A model generated the notes under the pieces. It worked only from the letters and a program-made list of their open reading frames with translations. It was not told where the DNA came from and made no database searches. A stretch of DNA of 45,035 nt from Armatimonadota bacterium (lineage in GTDB: Bacteria; Sysuimicrobiota; Sysuimicrobiia; Sysuimicrobiales; Kaftiobacteriaceae): NCBI GenBank assembly GCA_020028455.1, contig JAHZOA010000003.1, positions 1-45,035 of the forward strand. The letters are read 5' to 3'. Shown piece after piece: positions 14,510 to 21,963 of the stretch. Numbering within the stretch: position 1 is the stretch's first letter; each line of letters starts with the position of its first letter. The position numbers and the translations under genes are program-made.

Positions 14510-15465
14510 CGCATTCCCGTCACCAGCAGAATTAGCGATCCCGCCACGACGACAAGATAGTAGGCCAGCATACGGTCGACGAGCACTGTCGCAGTCAACG
14601 CGGCGGGGGGACCCGCTGTCGCGATCAGGCGGAGAATCCCGGCCATTGATAATTCCGTCACCCCGACGCCTCCGGGGATCAGCGTCAGCACCGCGACCAG
14701 GTTGGCGAGGCTGAACGTGAACATCGCCTGTGGAATGGTGATCGGCGTGCCCAGCGCGGCGCACACCAGCGTCAGCCGCACGGCTTCGGTCACTGCGGCG
14801 GCGACCGAGAGCGCTACCGCGATCCATAACTGCTGATGCCGCCTCCACATCAGCATGCCGTGAAGGAATGTCTCGACCAAGCTCAATACCCGTGGCCTTA
14901 TGCCGGCCGGGAGCGGCAGCGCCGAGAGCACGCGCGTCAGCACACCCGAGAGCCGCGATGGAATGGCCAGCACCAAACCGATTCCGATAACGAGAATGCC
15001 AATCGCAGCGAACACCGGTCGAAACACGGCCGCGCGCCCGGCGGGTAGCAGCACGAGAGAGGCGCCAAACAGAACAATCAGGCTCACCCCGTCCAGCAGT
15101 CGCTCCACAACCACGGCGGCGGTCGATGTAGACAGGGCAACGCCACGGCTGCGCCTCAGCAGCAGCGGTTTCGCGAACTCGATGCCGCGAGCAGGAGCGA
15201 GGCTTGCGGCCGCCACGCCGGCCAGTACAGATATCGCAGCGTGCCTAAGCATCAGCGGAGGCTCTGCCAGCTGTGCGGCCATGAAGCGCCAACGTAGTGC
15301 CTTCAGTCCGATATCCAAGACCAGCAGCGCAAACGCCCAGGCCAGCAAGATTCCATCAGCGCGGCGAACCGCCTGCTGTAGTTCACGCACATCGGTTCCG
15401 GCAATGAGCAACAGGAGCACAGCAGCGCCGAGCGCGAGAAATGCCAGACGGATCCAGGGGCTCAT
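14494..15465 (-). CDS. Flippase-like / lysylphosphatidylglycerol synthase transmembrane-domain protein
   Basis: A 323-aa protein with seven to eight predicted membrane helices. The family signature is seen in LLLVLDIGLKALRWRFM-like (VLDIGLKALRWRFMAAQL), GIEFAKPLLLRRSRGVALSTSTAAVVVERLLDGVSLIV, and TLIPGGVGVTELSMAGILRL. The family includes AglD/LPG-synthase membrane domains that move lipid-linked substrates, but this protein has no attached lysyl-transferase domain. The substrate is unknown. The last residues (PSTR) and the TAA stop are supplied by the TTCGACTCGCTAA repeat unit, so the native C-terminus was probably altered by the repeat. Confidence 0.82.
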   Translation of the reverse strand: MSPWIRLAFLALGAAVLLLLIAGTDVRELQQAVRRADGILLAWAFALLVLDIGLKALRWRFMAAQLAEPPLMLRHAAISVLAGVAAASLAPARGIEFAKPLLLRRSRGVALSTSTAAVVVERLLDGVSLIVLFGASLVLLPAGRAAVFRPVFAAIGILVIGIGLVLAIPSRLSGVLTRVLSALPLPAGIRPRVLSLVETFLHGMLMWRRHQQLWIAVALSVAAAVTEAVRLTLVCAALGTPITIPQAMFTFSLANLVAVLTLIPGGVGVTELSMAGILRLIATAGPPAALTATVLVDRMLAYYLVVVAGSLILLVTGMRPSTR

Positions 15466-15475
15466 CCTAATTACA

Positions 15476-15660
15476 GTCTCCTGAGTCTACTGAGTCTTCC
15501 GAGTCTTCCGTGTCTACAGGAGCCACTAAAAGCCAACGATGTCGTGTACTTCATCGTTAGACTCAGGAGACTCGGTAGACTCTGAAGACTCGTAGACCCG
15601 CGTAGGCGTGGGTGCAGACTCGGTAGACCCAGTAGACCCTATAGACTCGGTAGACTCTCG
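15476..15660. repeat. Inverted 9-mer arrays (GTCTNNNNN)5 ... (AGACNNNNN)n
   Basis: The left arm is five 9-bp units GTCTCCTGA GTCTACTGA GTCTTCCGA GTCTTCCGT GTCTACAGG (15476-15520). A 38-bp spacer follows. The right arms are AGACTCAGG AGACTCGGT AGACTCTGA (15559-15585) and, after an interruption, AGACTCGGT AGACCCAGT AGACCCTAT AGACTCGGT AGACTCTCG (15616-15660). The last unit abuts the pilO stop codon. The same design recurs at 44302-44412. Confidence 0.88.
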
Positions 15661-16203
15661 TCAGCGCAGGTGGAATGCGCGTACGGCGAGGTCCGCGAGC
15701 ACTCGACTGTCGGATGCGGTCAGGGCCAGGCGGTCGATGGCCATGGCGCGCGGCGACGTCTCGATCGCCGTGACGAACCGCCGCACCTGAGGGTACGATC
15801 CCTGTACCTGGATCGCCAACCCAGTCGCGCCGATTCCTGCCGGCACCTGATTCGCAGCCTCAGTCTGCTCCGCTGTCGCGAAGGAGATCTGCGCGAGTTG
15901 CACGCCGCTGATCACGATGGCGTCGTCGAGATACGCGATCAGTTCCGGGAGCTGCGGTCCGACAGGCACCCGCACGAGCAGGTTTTGGATTCCACGCCGG
16001 GCAGCGAGAAACCGCTGTTCGATCTGGGGCTGCGTATCGACCAACCCGGCGGTGCGCGTCCTTTCCTGCTCGAGGCGCAGCGCCCGCTGGCGTGCGATCC
16101 GCACGCGGGTCAGCTGCGGATTGATCACCACGACCAGGAGCACAGCCACCACAATCGCAGTCACCAGCACGACCAGGAGAACCTGCCTTCTACCGGGACT
16201 CAC
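15661..16203 (-). CDS. pilO: Type IV pilus inner-membrane assembly protein PilO
   Basis: A 180-aa bitopic protein. The membrane helix is about residues 7-28 (VLLVVLVTAIVVAVLLVVVI), then a coiled coil, then a ferredoxin-like periplasmic fold (LPELIAYLDDAIVISGVQLAQISF ... GATGLAIQVQGSYPQVRRFVTAIETSPRAMAIDRLALT). This matches PilO in length and layout. It pairs with PilN in the alignment subcomplex linking the cytoplasmic PilM ring to the outer parts. The GTG start overlaps the pilN stop by 4 nt. PilP and PilQ are not in the window; after pilO there is only the 9-mer repeat region. Confidence 0.92.
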   Translation of the reverse strand: MSPGRRQVLLVVLVTAIVVAVLLVVVINPQLTRVRIARQRALRLEQERTRTAGLVDTQPQIEQRFLAARRGIQNLLVRVPVGPQLPELIAYLDDAIVISGVQLAQISFATAEQTEAANQVPAGIGATGLAIQVQGSYPQVRRFVTAIETSPRAMAIDRLALTASDSRVLADLAVRAFHLR

Positions 16204-16745
16204 GGGGTCGCCCTAAGCCTGGCAATGATGATGTATTGCGTCACCCTCTGGCCGCCCGAAACGATTTCCTGCAGCGACTGCAGGTGCACTGAGGTCACGT
16301 CCGGAACCCCCGCCAGGCTCTGAGTAAACGACGCGACCGATCGCAGCCTGAATGTGAATCCGGTCAGCGTCATCGTGGAGGCATCCAGTGTCATCGTCGT
16401 CAACCACGAGTCCTGCGGGATGACGCGGCCAACTTCCACCAGGAGAAGCGTCCATTGCCTCCTCTGTCGCAGGGCGACGGTCAGATCCTCACGCTGGCGC
16501 TCCAGGGTCTCGGCTTCTTGTTGCATCTCCAGCAACTTCGCGGAGGCGGGCCGCAGCGGCGCCAAGAACTGCTCGGCTTCACGCGCACGCATGTTCGCCT
16601 GGCTCTCCTGCAGGGAGAGTAACCCATAGAGCACCACCACTAAGGCCACACCAACGAGCGGAATACCAACAAGGGTGCCCCGGCGCCCGCGCGCCTCGCG
16701 CTCATGCAGCACGCGCTCGGGCATGAGGTTGAGCCGGATGCGCAT
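16200..16745 (-). CDS. pilN: Type IV pilus assembly protein PilN
   Basis: A 181-aa bitopic protein. It opens with the PilM-binding motif RIRLNLMPE (INLLP-type). A membrane helix follows at about residues 26-46 (VGIPLVGVALVVVLYGLLSL), then a coiled coil and a periplasmic fold (DSWLTTMTLDASTMTLTGFTFRLRSVASFTQSLAGVPDVTSVHLQSL). Its start codon directly follows the pilM stop, and its stop overlaps the pilO start. The order pilM-pilN-pilO is the standard one. Confidence 0.94.
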   Translation of the reverse strand: MRIRLNLMPERVLHEREARGRRGTLVGIPLVGVALVVVLYGLLSLQESQANMRAREAEQFLAPLRPASAKLLEMQQEAETLERQREDLTVALRQRRQWTLLLVEVGRVIPQDSWLTTMTLDASTMTLTGFTFRLRSVASFTQSLAGVPDVTSVHLQSLQEIVSGGQRVTQYIIIARLRATP

Positions 16746-17747
16746 CTAGGCCACTGCCCTCATGGCCAGCCCGATGGCCACGACCAGCTGTGGTGCGACG
16801 GCATTGAACGATGCGGGGTCGAGACCCGCATGTGGCTCAACACCAGCCGGCGTGCCGATTGATACCGGAAGGTCGAGCTCGAGTGCGAAGTGCCGGTCAA
16901 TCCGGGGAATCCTAGCCCCGCCCCCGCACAACAGCATTCCGTCGATTGTGGTGCCACCGAACTGTGCGCGGAAGAAATCCAAAGAACGTCGCAGCTGCGT
17001 GAGCAGCTCGTCAAGACCCGGTGCAAGTGCGAACGCATCCGCATCCTGTCTCGGAGCAGGAATGGCGACGGCGCGCGAGACGGCTTCCTGCCCGCTAAGG
17101 ATCGTGCGGGTGAACTGCGGCACCCCACCGCGCACGATGGCGAGCTCCGTCATCGACGCGCCGAGGTTCACGAGCACCCGCGTGCCGGTCTCCACCATCT
17201 GACTGAGCGCGCGCGCCATTGCGAGCCCGCCGACTTCAACTGCATCGACGGTGAGGCGTGCAGCATCGAGCGCCTCGATGTACGAGAGGACGACACCTTC
17301 GGGTGCGGCGGCCAGCAACACCTCGAGCTGCCGCTCGCCATTCTCGACGACCTCACGCACCAGCTGCACGTCGAGGACGGCATCATCCACCGGAATAGGA
17401 AGATGCCGTTCGGCTTCCCAGCGGATCGCCTGTTTGATTTCCTCTTCGGGGATGGGGGGCAACCGCAGGACACGGGCAAGCACGTTCTGGCCGGTGACGG
17501 AGATGATGACGCGACGGCTGCGGATCTTCGCCTCGCGGAGCACGGCGGGAAGCGCTGCGGCCAGCGCCTCCCGGTCGAGAATCAGGCCTCCCTCAATGGC
17601 ACCGGGGGGCGTGGGCCCAATCGCGAAGTGGCGAAGCTCAATACCGCGGACGGAACGGCGGATCTCGGCGGCTTTGATCGTCTCTTTGCCGATGTCGAGG
17701 CCGACCGCCACCGCGCCGATTTGAAAGACGTCGCGCCACGCTGCCAT
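16746..17747 (-). CDS. pilM: Type IV pilus assembly protein PilM (actin-like ATPase)
   Basis: A 333-aa cytoplasmic actin-fold protein. Phosphate-1 motif VGLDIGKETIKAAEI, a central RVLVNLGASMTELAIVRGG, and adenosine-motif GMLLCGGGARIPRIDRHFALELDLPV are all present. It binds the PilN N-terminus. Start ATG 17747. The 125-bp gap upstream has no clear promoter, and the ribosome site is weak. A few Cys and the length are normal for the family. Confidence 0.95.
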   Translation of the reverse strand: MAAWRDVFQIGAVAVGLDIGKETIKAAEIRRSVRGIELRHFAIGPTPPGAIEGGLILDREALAAALPAVLREAKIRSRRVIISVTGQNVLARVLRLPPIPEEEIKQAIRWEAERHLPIPVDDAVLDVQLVREVVENGERQLEVLLAAAPEGVVLSYIEALDAARLTVDAVEVGGLAMARALSQMVETGTRVLVNLGASMTELAIVRGGVPQFTRTILSGQEAVSRAVAIPAPRQDADAFALAPGLDELLTQLRRSLDFFRAQFGGTTIDGMLLCGGGARIPRIDRHFALELDLPVSIGTPAGVEPHAGLDPASFNAVAPQLVVAIGLAMRAVA

Positions 17748-17872
17748 TCGCTCACCAGAGAAAGGACCGTCGTCTGCTGCGTCCGAGCGCGCCGAGATGC
17801 AGTTCTCGATTCGATTCGGCTGCTCAGTGCTAACTCCTCTCGCGGAGCTGGCGACGACCCGGCTGAAACGGG

Positions 17873-19993
17873 CTAATCGCCTGCCGACCAGGACATTGGA
17901 AAAATCACGTTGTCGGTCGATGATGTCGTGAATATCGACGGCAACAGATCGGCCACGGCCGCGTCATAGAGGACCGAAACCACCCCTGAATTGGTCACGG
18001 TATCCTCGAGCGTGATGCTGCCGTTGCTGATCAGAAAACCGTGGAAGGTAAGCGCAACGAGATTCGCGCCGTGCTGGACGTTCATCCCGATGCCCGCCGA
18101 TCCAAGCAGGTTGCTGTTGACGTCAGGGTTGTCTGTTCCGGCAAAAATGTAGACGATCCCAATGATGTCCACGGTGCGGCTGGCGGCCGGGGCGCCGGAC
18201 GAGATGACCTCGAAGCGTCCTCCGGCGACAAATGCTGGATCGCCGGTCAGGCTCGTGTGGGTGTAGTTCGTCGTTCGCAGCGAGAGATTTTCCATGACCA
18301 TGTCGCCCCGTGTGCTCGTGCCGGTACCACGACCAAAGGCCACGACCGTGCCAGTGACCTGATTCGGGCGGCTGTTGGCGAACTCGCTCGTCGGCGTGGA
18401 GCGGATACACAGCGTGTTCACAGCAGAGGTATAGCTCGTGCAGTCGACCCGCGACCCGCCGCCTCGCAGCGCGAGGAGGTGGGTGACGCCGACCGCCGCG
18501 TTGCCCGAGGTCGCCGTCTTTGCGCCCGTGAGGCCAGCCGCGGCGTCGAGCTGATCGTTCCCGGATGCGGTCACCTGGGAGCCTGCTCCGCCCCCGGTAG
18601 CGCGGGCCTCGTACCACTCGGCCATGCCGGGAACCGCAGTCGTCCACGATGTGCCAAACGCGACGCCGAACGAAGCCACCAGCATGGTGTTGGTGGTGTA
18701 GGTCGTGATGTTGGGAGTCGCATGCGAGGTACCCGACGCCGTGGCCTGGCCGTTTTCGGATTCAATCGGCGCCACCGGATCGACATTCGAATACGCCTGG
18801 ATGCCTCCGGCCGACTTCTGAGATAAGCTAAAGTTCCAGATGTAGCTGGCCGGCTCGCTCGAGGTCGCCACCTTGTAATACACGCCCATACGGATCGCCG
18901 CTCCGTTTGTGATCAGGCGGACCAGCGTCCACCCCGCCGGCTCCGTGATCGTCACCCCGCTGCCGCCGCGTACGCTTATGGCTGCGACCATCACGTCACT
19001 CGCGACCACGCCCGCGGGCCGGGTGATGGTGAGGCTGGTTGCGCCGCCGGTGCGGTTCGACGCGACGGCGCGTCGGGCGGGCGTCAACGTGGGACGCGTG
19101 TAGCTCGTCGGCTCGCCGGCACCAAAATAGAAGGGCTCGATGAAGAAGATGGGGTCGCCGGTACTCCCTATGACCCCACCCTGATCGTGAATGTACCTGT
19201 CCAGGCAGCGCTGTGTCTGGCCGAGGCCATAGCTATAGGTCTGTGTGCAGATGCTCGACGGATGCCCACCTTGGAAGTAGCGGCCGGCCGTGATCGCCCG
19301 AGTGCGGAGGCTGTCGGCGTTGATCTGCTTGACGGGGATCGTGCCGAACGCATTGTTGCACCGCCACGGCCAGGTGGCGCATGACACACCGGAGATCGAT
19401 CCTCCGTTGCTGGTCAGGCCGCCGATCACCGTCGCGCCCGTCGTGTTGATCGTCATCGCCGTCGCGCCGCCCAGAATCCTGTTCGCATGAACGGCCGTCG
19501 CGTCGGGCGAGGGCATCGTGTTACTGATGGTGAGGCCTGTGGTCGCCGCCCCGATCGTCGCTGTCGTATTGGCAAGCACGGTGTTGACCGCCACGCGCGG
19601 CACGGCTTTGAAACTCCCGCGCAGGATCTGCCGGCCACCGCCCCTGACCCCCGTGGAGGTAATGTATCTCGTGCTGCCACTCGCGGTGACGACCACATCG
19701 TACGTGCCATCGCCCTCGGTGATGGGTCCGCCCGTCCCCGCCCAGGTAAGGTTGGTGGCAAGTTCACTCGCGGCGCGGTTCATCCCCGCGTCGGCGAGCG
19801 CGCGGGCAATGGCCGCGTCCGCCTGATTGAACGCGATCGTGAGCTCTGTGAGCGTCACGGTCAGCATGGCGGCTCCGATCAACGTCAGCACGATGATCAG
19901 TATGAGCACCGTGACCAACGCCGAGCCCCGCTCGCCTCGGTTGTTTCGCGTTCCCGCGTTCCCGCGTTCCCGCGTTCCCGTTAGTTGTTTCAT
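17873..19993 (-). CDS. Large PilX-like minor pilin with embedded adhesin-like module
   Basis: A 706-aa protein. The N-terminus is PilX_N-like: ERGSALVTVLILIIVLTLIGAAMLTVTLTELTIAFNQADAAIARALADAGMNRA (membrane helix about 24-46, then the coiled stretch with ARALADAG). It lacks the Phe/Glu of classic prepilin cleavage sites, as PilX relatives often do. Residues about 300-511 form a distinct beta-rich module (LTITRPAGVVASDVMVAAISVRGGSG ... GWTLVRL ... VYYKVATSSEPASYIWNFSLSQKSAGGIQAYSNV), a type I recall from large surface proteins. Cys residues are scattered through the body. The first 20 residues are encoded by an 8-mer tandem repeat. Probably a tip or priming subunit exposing a binding domain. 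The start follows the pilW-like stop by one base. Confidence 0.8.
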   Translation of the reverse strand: MKQLTGTRERGNAGTRNNRGERGSALVTVLILIIVLTLIGAAMLTVTLTELTIAFNQADAAIARALADAGMNRAASELATNLTWAGTGGPITEGDGTYDVVVTASGSTRYITSTGVRGGGRQILRGSFKAVPRVAVNTVLANTTATIGAATTGLTISNTMPSPDATAVHANRILGGATAMTINTTGATVIGGLTSNGGSISGVSCATWPWRCNNAFGTIPVKQINADSLRTRAITAGRYFQGGHPSSICTQTYSYGLGQTQRCLDRYIHDQGGVIGSTGDPIFFIEPFYFGAGEPTSYTRPTLTPARRAVASNRTGGATSLTITRPAGVVASDVMVAAISVRGGSGVTITEPAGWTLVRLITNGAAIRMGVYYKVATSSEPASYIWNFSLSQKSAGGIQAYSNVDPVAPIESENGQATASGTSHATPNITTYTTNTMLVASFGVAFGTSWTTAVPGMAEWYEARATGGGAGSQVTASGNDQLDAAAGLTGAKTATSGNAAVGVTHLLALRGGGSRVDCTSYTSAVNTLCIRSTPTSEFANSRPNQVTGTVVAFGRGTGTSTRGDMVMENLSLRTTNYTHTSLTGDPAFVAGGRFEVISSGAPAASRTVDIIGIVYIFAGTDNPDVNSNLLGSAGIGMNVQHGANLVALTFHGFLISNGSITLEDTVTNSGVVSVLYDAAVADLLPSIFTTSSTDNVIFPMSWSAGD
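19947..19980. repeat. 8-bp tandem repeat (CGCGTTCC)4 within start of PilX-like gene
   Basis: Four perfect copies of CGCGTTCC, plus CG, lie at 19947-19980. On the coding strand they encode part of the leader TGTRERGNAGTR between the start codon and the hydrophobic helix. Eight-base units cycle through all frames, so the peptide is not a simple repeat. Slippage here would shift the reading frame, making phase variation possible. Confidence 0.9.
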
Positions 19994-19994
19994 C

Positions 19995-21107
19995 TTAGTT
20001 CCTCAGAAACGCCCGGGAGGATACAGGCACTTCCTGGGTTTGCTGCAGAGCATCATTGAACCGCGACGCCAGCATATTCATCTCGACGGCAGGCACCCTG
20101 ACCTGATCCCCGACCGCGCCGGCTGCGGTGAGGCCGCGGTCGACGGTCACACAGTTACTCACGGAATCGACGGCCGTCACGCGCCGGCGATCGGCGATCG
20201 TGATGACACGCGTCACGTGCGTCTCGCGATCGACCTGGATGCGGTCGTTGACGGCAAACCCCGTCACGCTCTGGACGCAAAGCTGCGTGGCACCCACGGC
20301 TGCGCTCGATACCAGCGTCGATTTCACGGACGCGAACAGCTGCCGGCCGGGCGGCACGGCGACGAAGTCGGCGACCACGATGTCGTTGGCCGGGTTGTTG
20401 CAGTTTTGGACGCAACGCACGAGCAGTGATCCGCTGAGGCGAAACACCGCGCTCAGTGGCTGCACGACCTGAGCGACGGCGTGAGCCTGCGCCAGCGCCG
20501 GCGTGACCGTCAGAGTGTTGCCGGCCACGGCGGTAATCGTCAGCGGCACCTCATCCTCGACCGCGATCGCGTCGCCGACCTGGAACTCAGCCCCGTTCGC
20601 CACCGAGAGTGTTGTCGCGCCGGCCGACGCCGCAGCTGTGAGGGTAGACTGCGTGCGCCGTACCGACTCCCCTCGCCGGTGTGCGGCGGAGAGCGCAGGG
20701 CTGACGGTGATAGTCGTGCCCGCAATTGCGGTCACCGTCACCTGCTCCAGCCGGTTGACGTTGAGGAGCACAATCGGCCGGCCGCTGACCAGCATCGAGG
20801 CATCCTCGACCGTGATCGTGGTCGCGCCCGCCGCCGCGTCCGCGGTCAGAATCGTCATCTTGACCAGTCCCAAGGACGTACCCCCGGCCCCGATCATGAA
20901 GTCGCGGGATTGCATCACTTCACTGAGGACCCGCTGCACGGCGACGCGCGGGACCTGCTGCACGTCGGCCTGCCCTTCCATTCCGGCCCAGCCGCGCACT
21001 GCGACGGAGACCAGCTGATAGAACACGGCGATGACGATGGCCATGAGCGCCATGGCTATCACCATCTCGAGCAGCGTCATCCCGCGTTGGTTTCTCATGT
21101 ATCTCAT
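19995..21107 (-). CDS. PilW-like minor pilin with three internal beta repeats
   Basis: A 370-aa prepilin. The class III signal QRG|MTLLEMVIAMALMAIVIAVFY has Gly at -1 and Glu at +5. The N-terminal helix is followed by three tandem modules of about 60-75 residues: about 88-149 (AAAGATTITVEDASML...AIAGTTITVSPAL), 155-218 (ASAGATTLSVANGAEFQVGDAI...AVAGNTLTVTPAL) and 264-338 (AAVGATQLCVQSVTGFAVNDRIQVD...VTVDRGL). The repeats are not part of a normal PilW and look like stacked beta units. Two close Cys (VRCVQNCNN) may form a disulfide. It overlaps the pilV-like stop by one base. Confidence 0.82.
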   Translation of the reverse strand: MRYMRNQRGMTLLEMVIAMALMAIVIAVFYQLVSVAVRGWAGMEGQADVQQVPRVAVQRVLSEVMQSRDFMIGAGGTSLGLVKMTILTADAAAGATTITVEDASMLVSGRPIVLLNVNRLEQVTVTAIAGTTITVSPALSAAHRRGESVRRTQSTLTAAASAGATTLSVANGAEFQVGDAIAVEDEVPLTITAVAGNTLTVTPALAQAHAVAQVVQPLSAVFRLSGSLLVRCVQNCNNPANDIVVADFVAVPPGRQLFASVKSTLVSSAAVGATQLCVQSVTGFAVNDRIQVDRETHVTRVITIADRRRVTAVDSVSNCVTVDRGLTAAGAVGDQVRVPAVEMNMLASRFNDALQQTQEVPVSSRAFLRN

Positions 21108-21511
21108 CAGTAGTCGGCTACGATCGACGTCAGTGTGATCGTCCCCGGCTGGTCGAACTCGACCCAGCTCACGGTGACATCGATCTTCGTGAGGCGCGTC
21201 GTCCCCAAGTATGGGGTCGTGACGGTTGTGGTGCGCGTGAACTTCCCACCGGCCGTCGGCGCGCCGAGCTCATCCACGGTTTCTGCGCCGGCAAATCCGC
21301 TGAGGCTTCCGTATGACTTGCCGCGGAGCACCTCCATCCGCTGCTGGGCCAGAAACGCTCCCTGTGTCTCGCCGCGGCCCTCCGCGCCCCGGCTCGAGGC
21401 CGTGAGGTAGAAGCCCGTGAGCACGAAGACCACCGCGGCAAAGATGGCCGTGGCGAGGACGACCTCGATGAGCGTCATCCCGTGGCGATCCCTCAGCAAA
21501 CTTATGGACAT
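21107..21511 (-). CDS. PilV-like minor pilin
   Basis: A 134-aa prepilin with class III signal DRHG|MTLIEVVLATAIFAAVVFVLTGFYL (Gly -1, Glu +5). A short beta-rich body ends in a typical PilV/GspI-like TTTVTTPYLGTTRLTKIDVTVSWVEFDQPGTITLTSIVADY. It overlaps the fimT-like stop by 10 nt and the pilW-like start by one, so the minor pilins are coupled. It probably belongs to the complex that primes pilus assembly. Confidence 0.88.
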   Translation of the reverse strand: MSISLLRDRHGMTLIEVVLATAIFAAVVFVLTGFYLTASSRGAEGRGETQGAFLAQQRMEVLRGKSYGSLSGFAGAETVDELGAPTAGGKFTRTTTVTTPYLGTTRLTKIDVTVSWVEFDQPGTITLTSIVADY

Positions 21512-21963
21512 GACACGACCTCCGTGATCTGTACGCGACCGGTTGCGGGCTGGACGTCCACGCGCAAGATCAAGGTGCCGTCGCTCAAACAGAACTGCCC
21601 CGCTGTCAAAGGTGCGCCGGTGGCCGTGAATTCAGCCGGTGTCGAGGCGAAGGATCCAGTGATGGTGATCCCGGCCGGCAGGTCGGCGTCCTTCATCAAT
21701 GTGCTGTCACTCGATTTCCGGATCGTGTACTTTGAGCTCGGCGCCGTCGTATAGACGAGCCGGAACCGCTCGTCCTGGGTGATGGCATACTGTTGGGTCA
21801 GCCGAAGGTCACCACCGAGCTGGCGCGCGGCGTGCACGAGGTCGCGACTTGCCATGTAGCGCTCCAATTGCGGAAGCGCCACCACCGTCATCACACCAAG
21901 CACCATGATGACGATGAGAATCTCGATGACGCCGATTCCGCGGCTATGCTCCAAGATGATCAC
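21502..21963 (-). CDS. FimT/GspH-type pseudopilin
   Basis: A 153-aa prepilin. The class III signal is SRG|IGVIEILIVIMVLGVMTVVALPQLERYMASRDLVHAARQLGGDLRLTQQYAI, with Glu at +5 and the GspH/FimT-typical LRLAQ-like stretch. The body holds the C-terminal GTLILRVDVQPATGRVQI segment common to FimT. A GTG start at 21963 is used; it overlaps the ligase-like stop by 20 nt. The leader is short (8 residues before Gly), as is usual. Confidence 0.86.
   Translation of the reverse strand: MIILEHSRGIGVIEILIVIMVLGVMTVVALPQLERYMASRDLVHAARQLGGDLRLTQQYAITQDERFRLVYTTAPSSKYTIRKSSDSTLMKDADLPAGITITGSFASTPAEFTATGAPLTAGQFCLSDGTLILRVDVQPATGRVQITEVVSCP

Noticed and set aside
16890-17876. 328-aa plus-strand ORF
   Set aside because: It is an antisense shadow of pilM, which has full actin-fold motifs.
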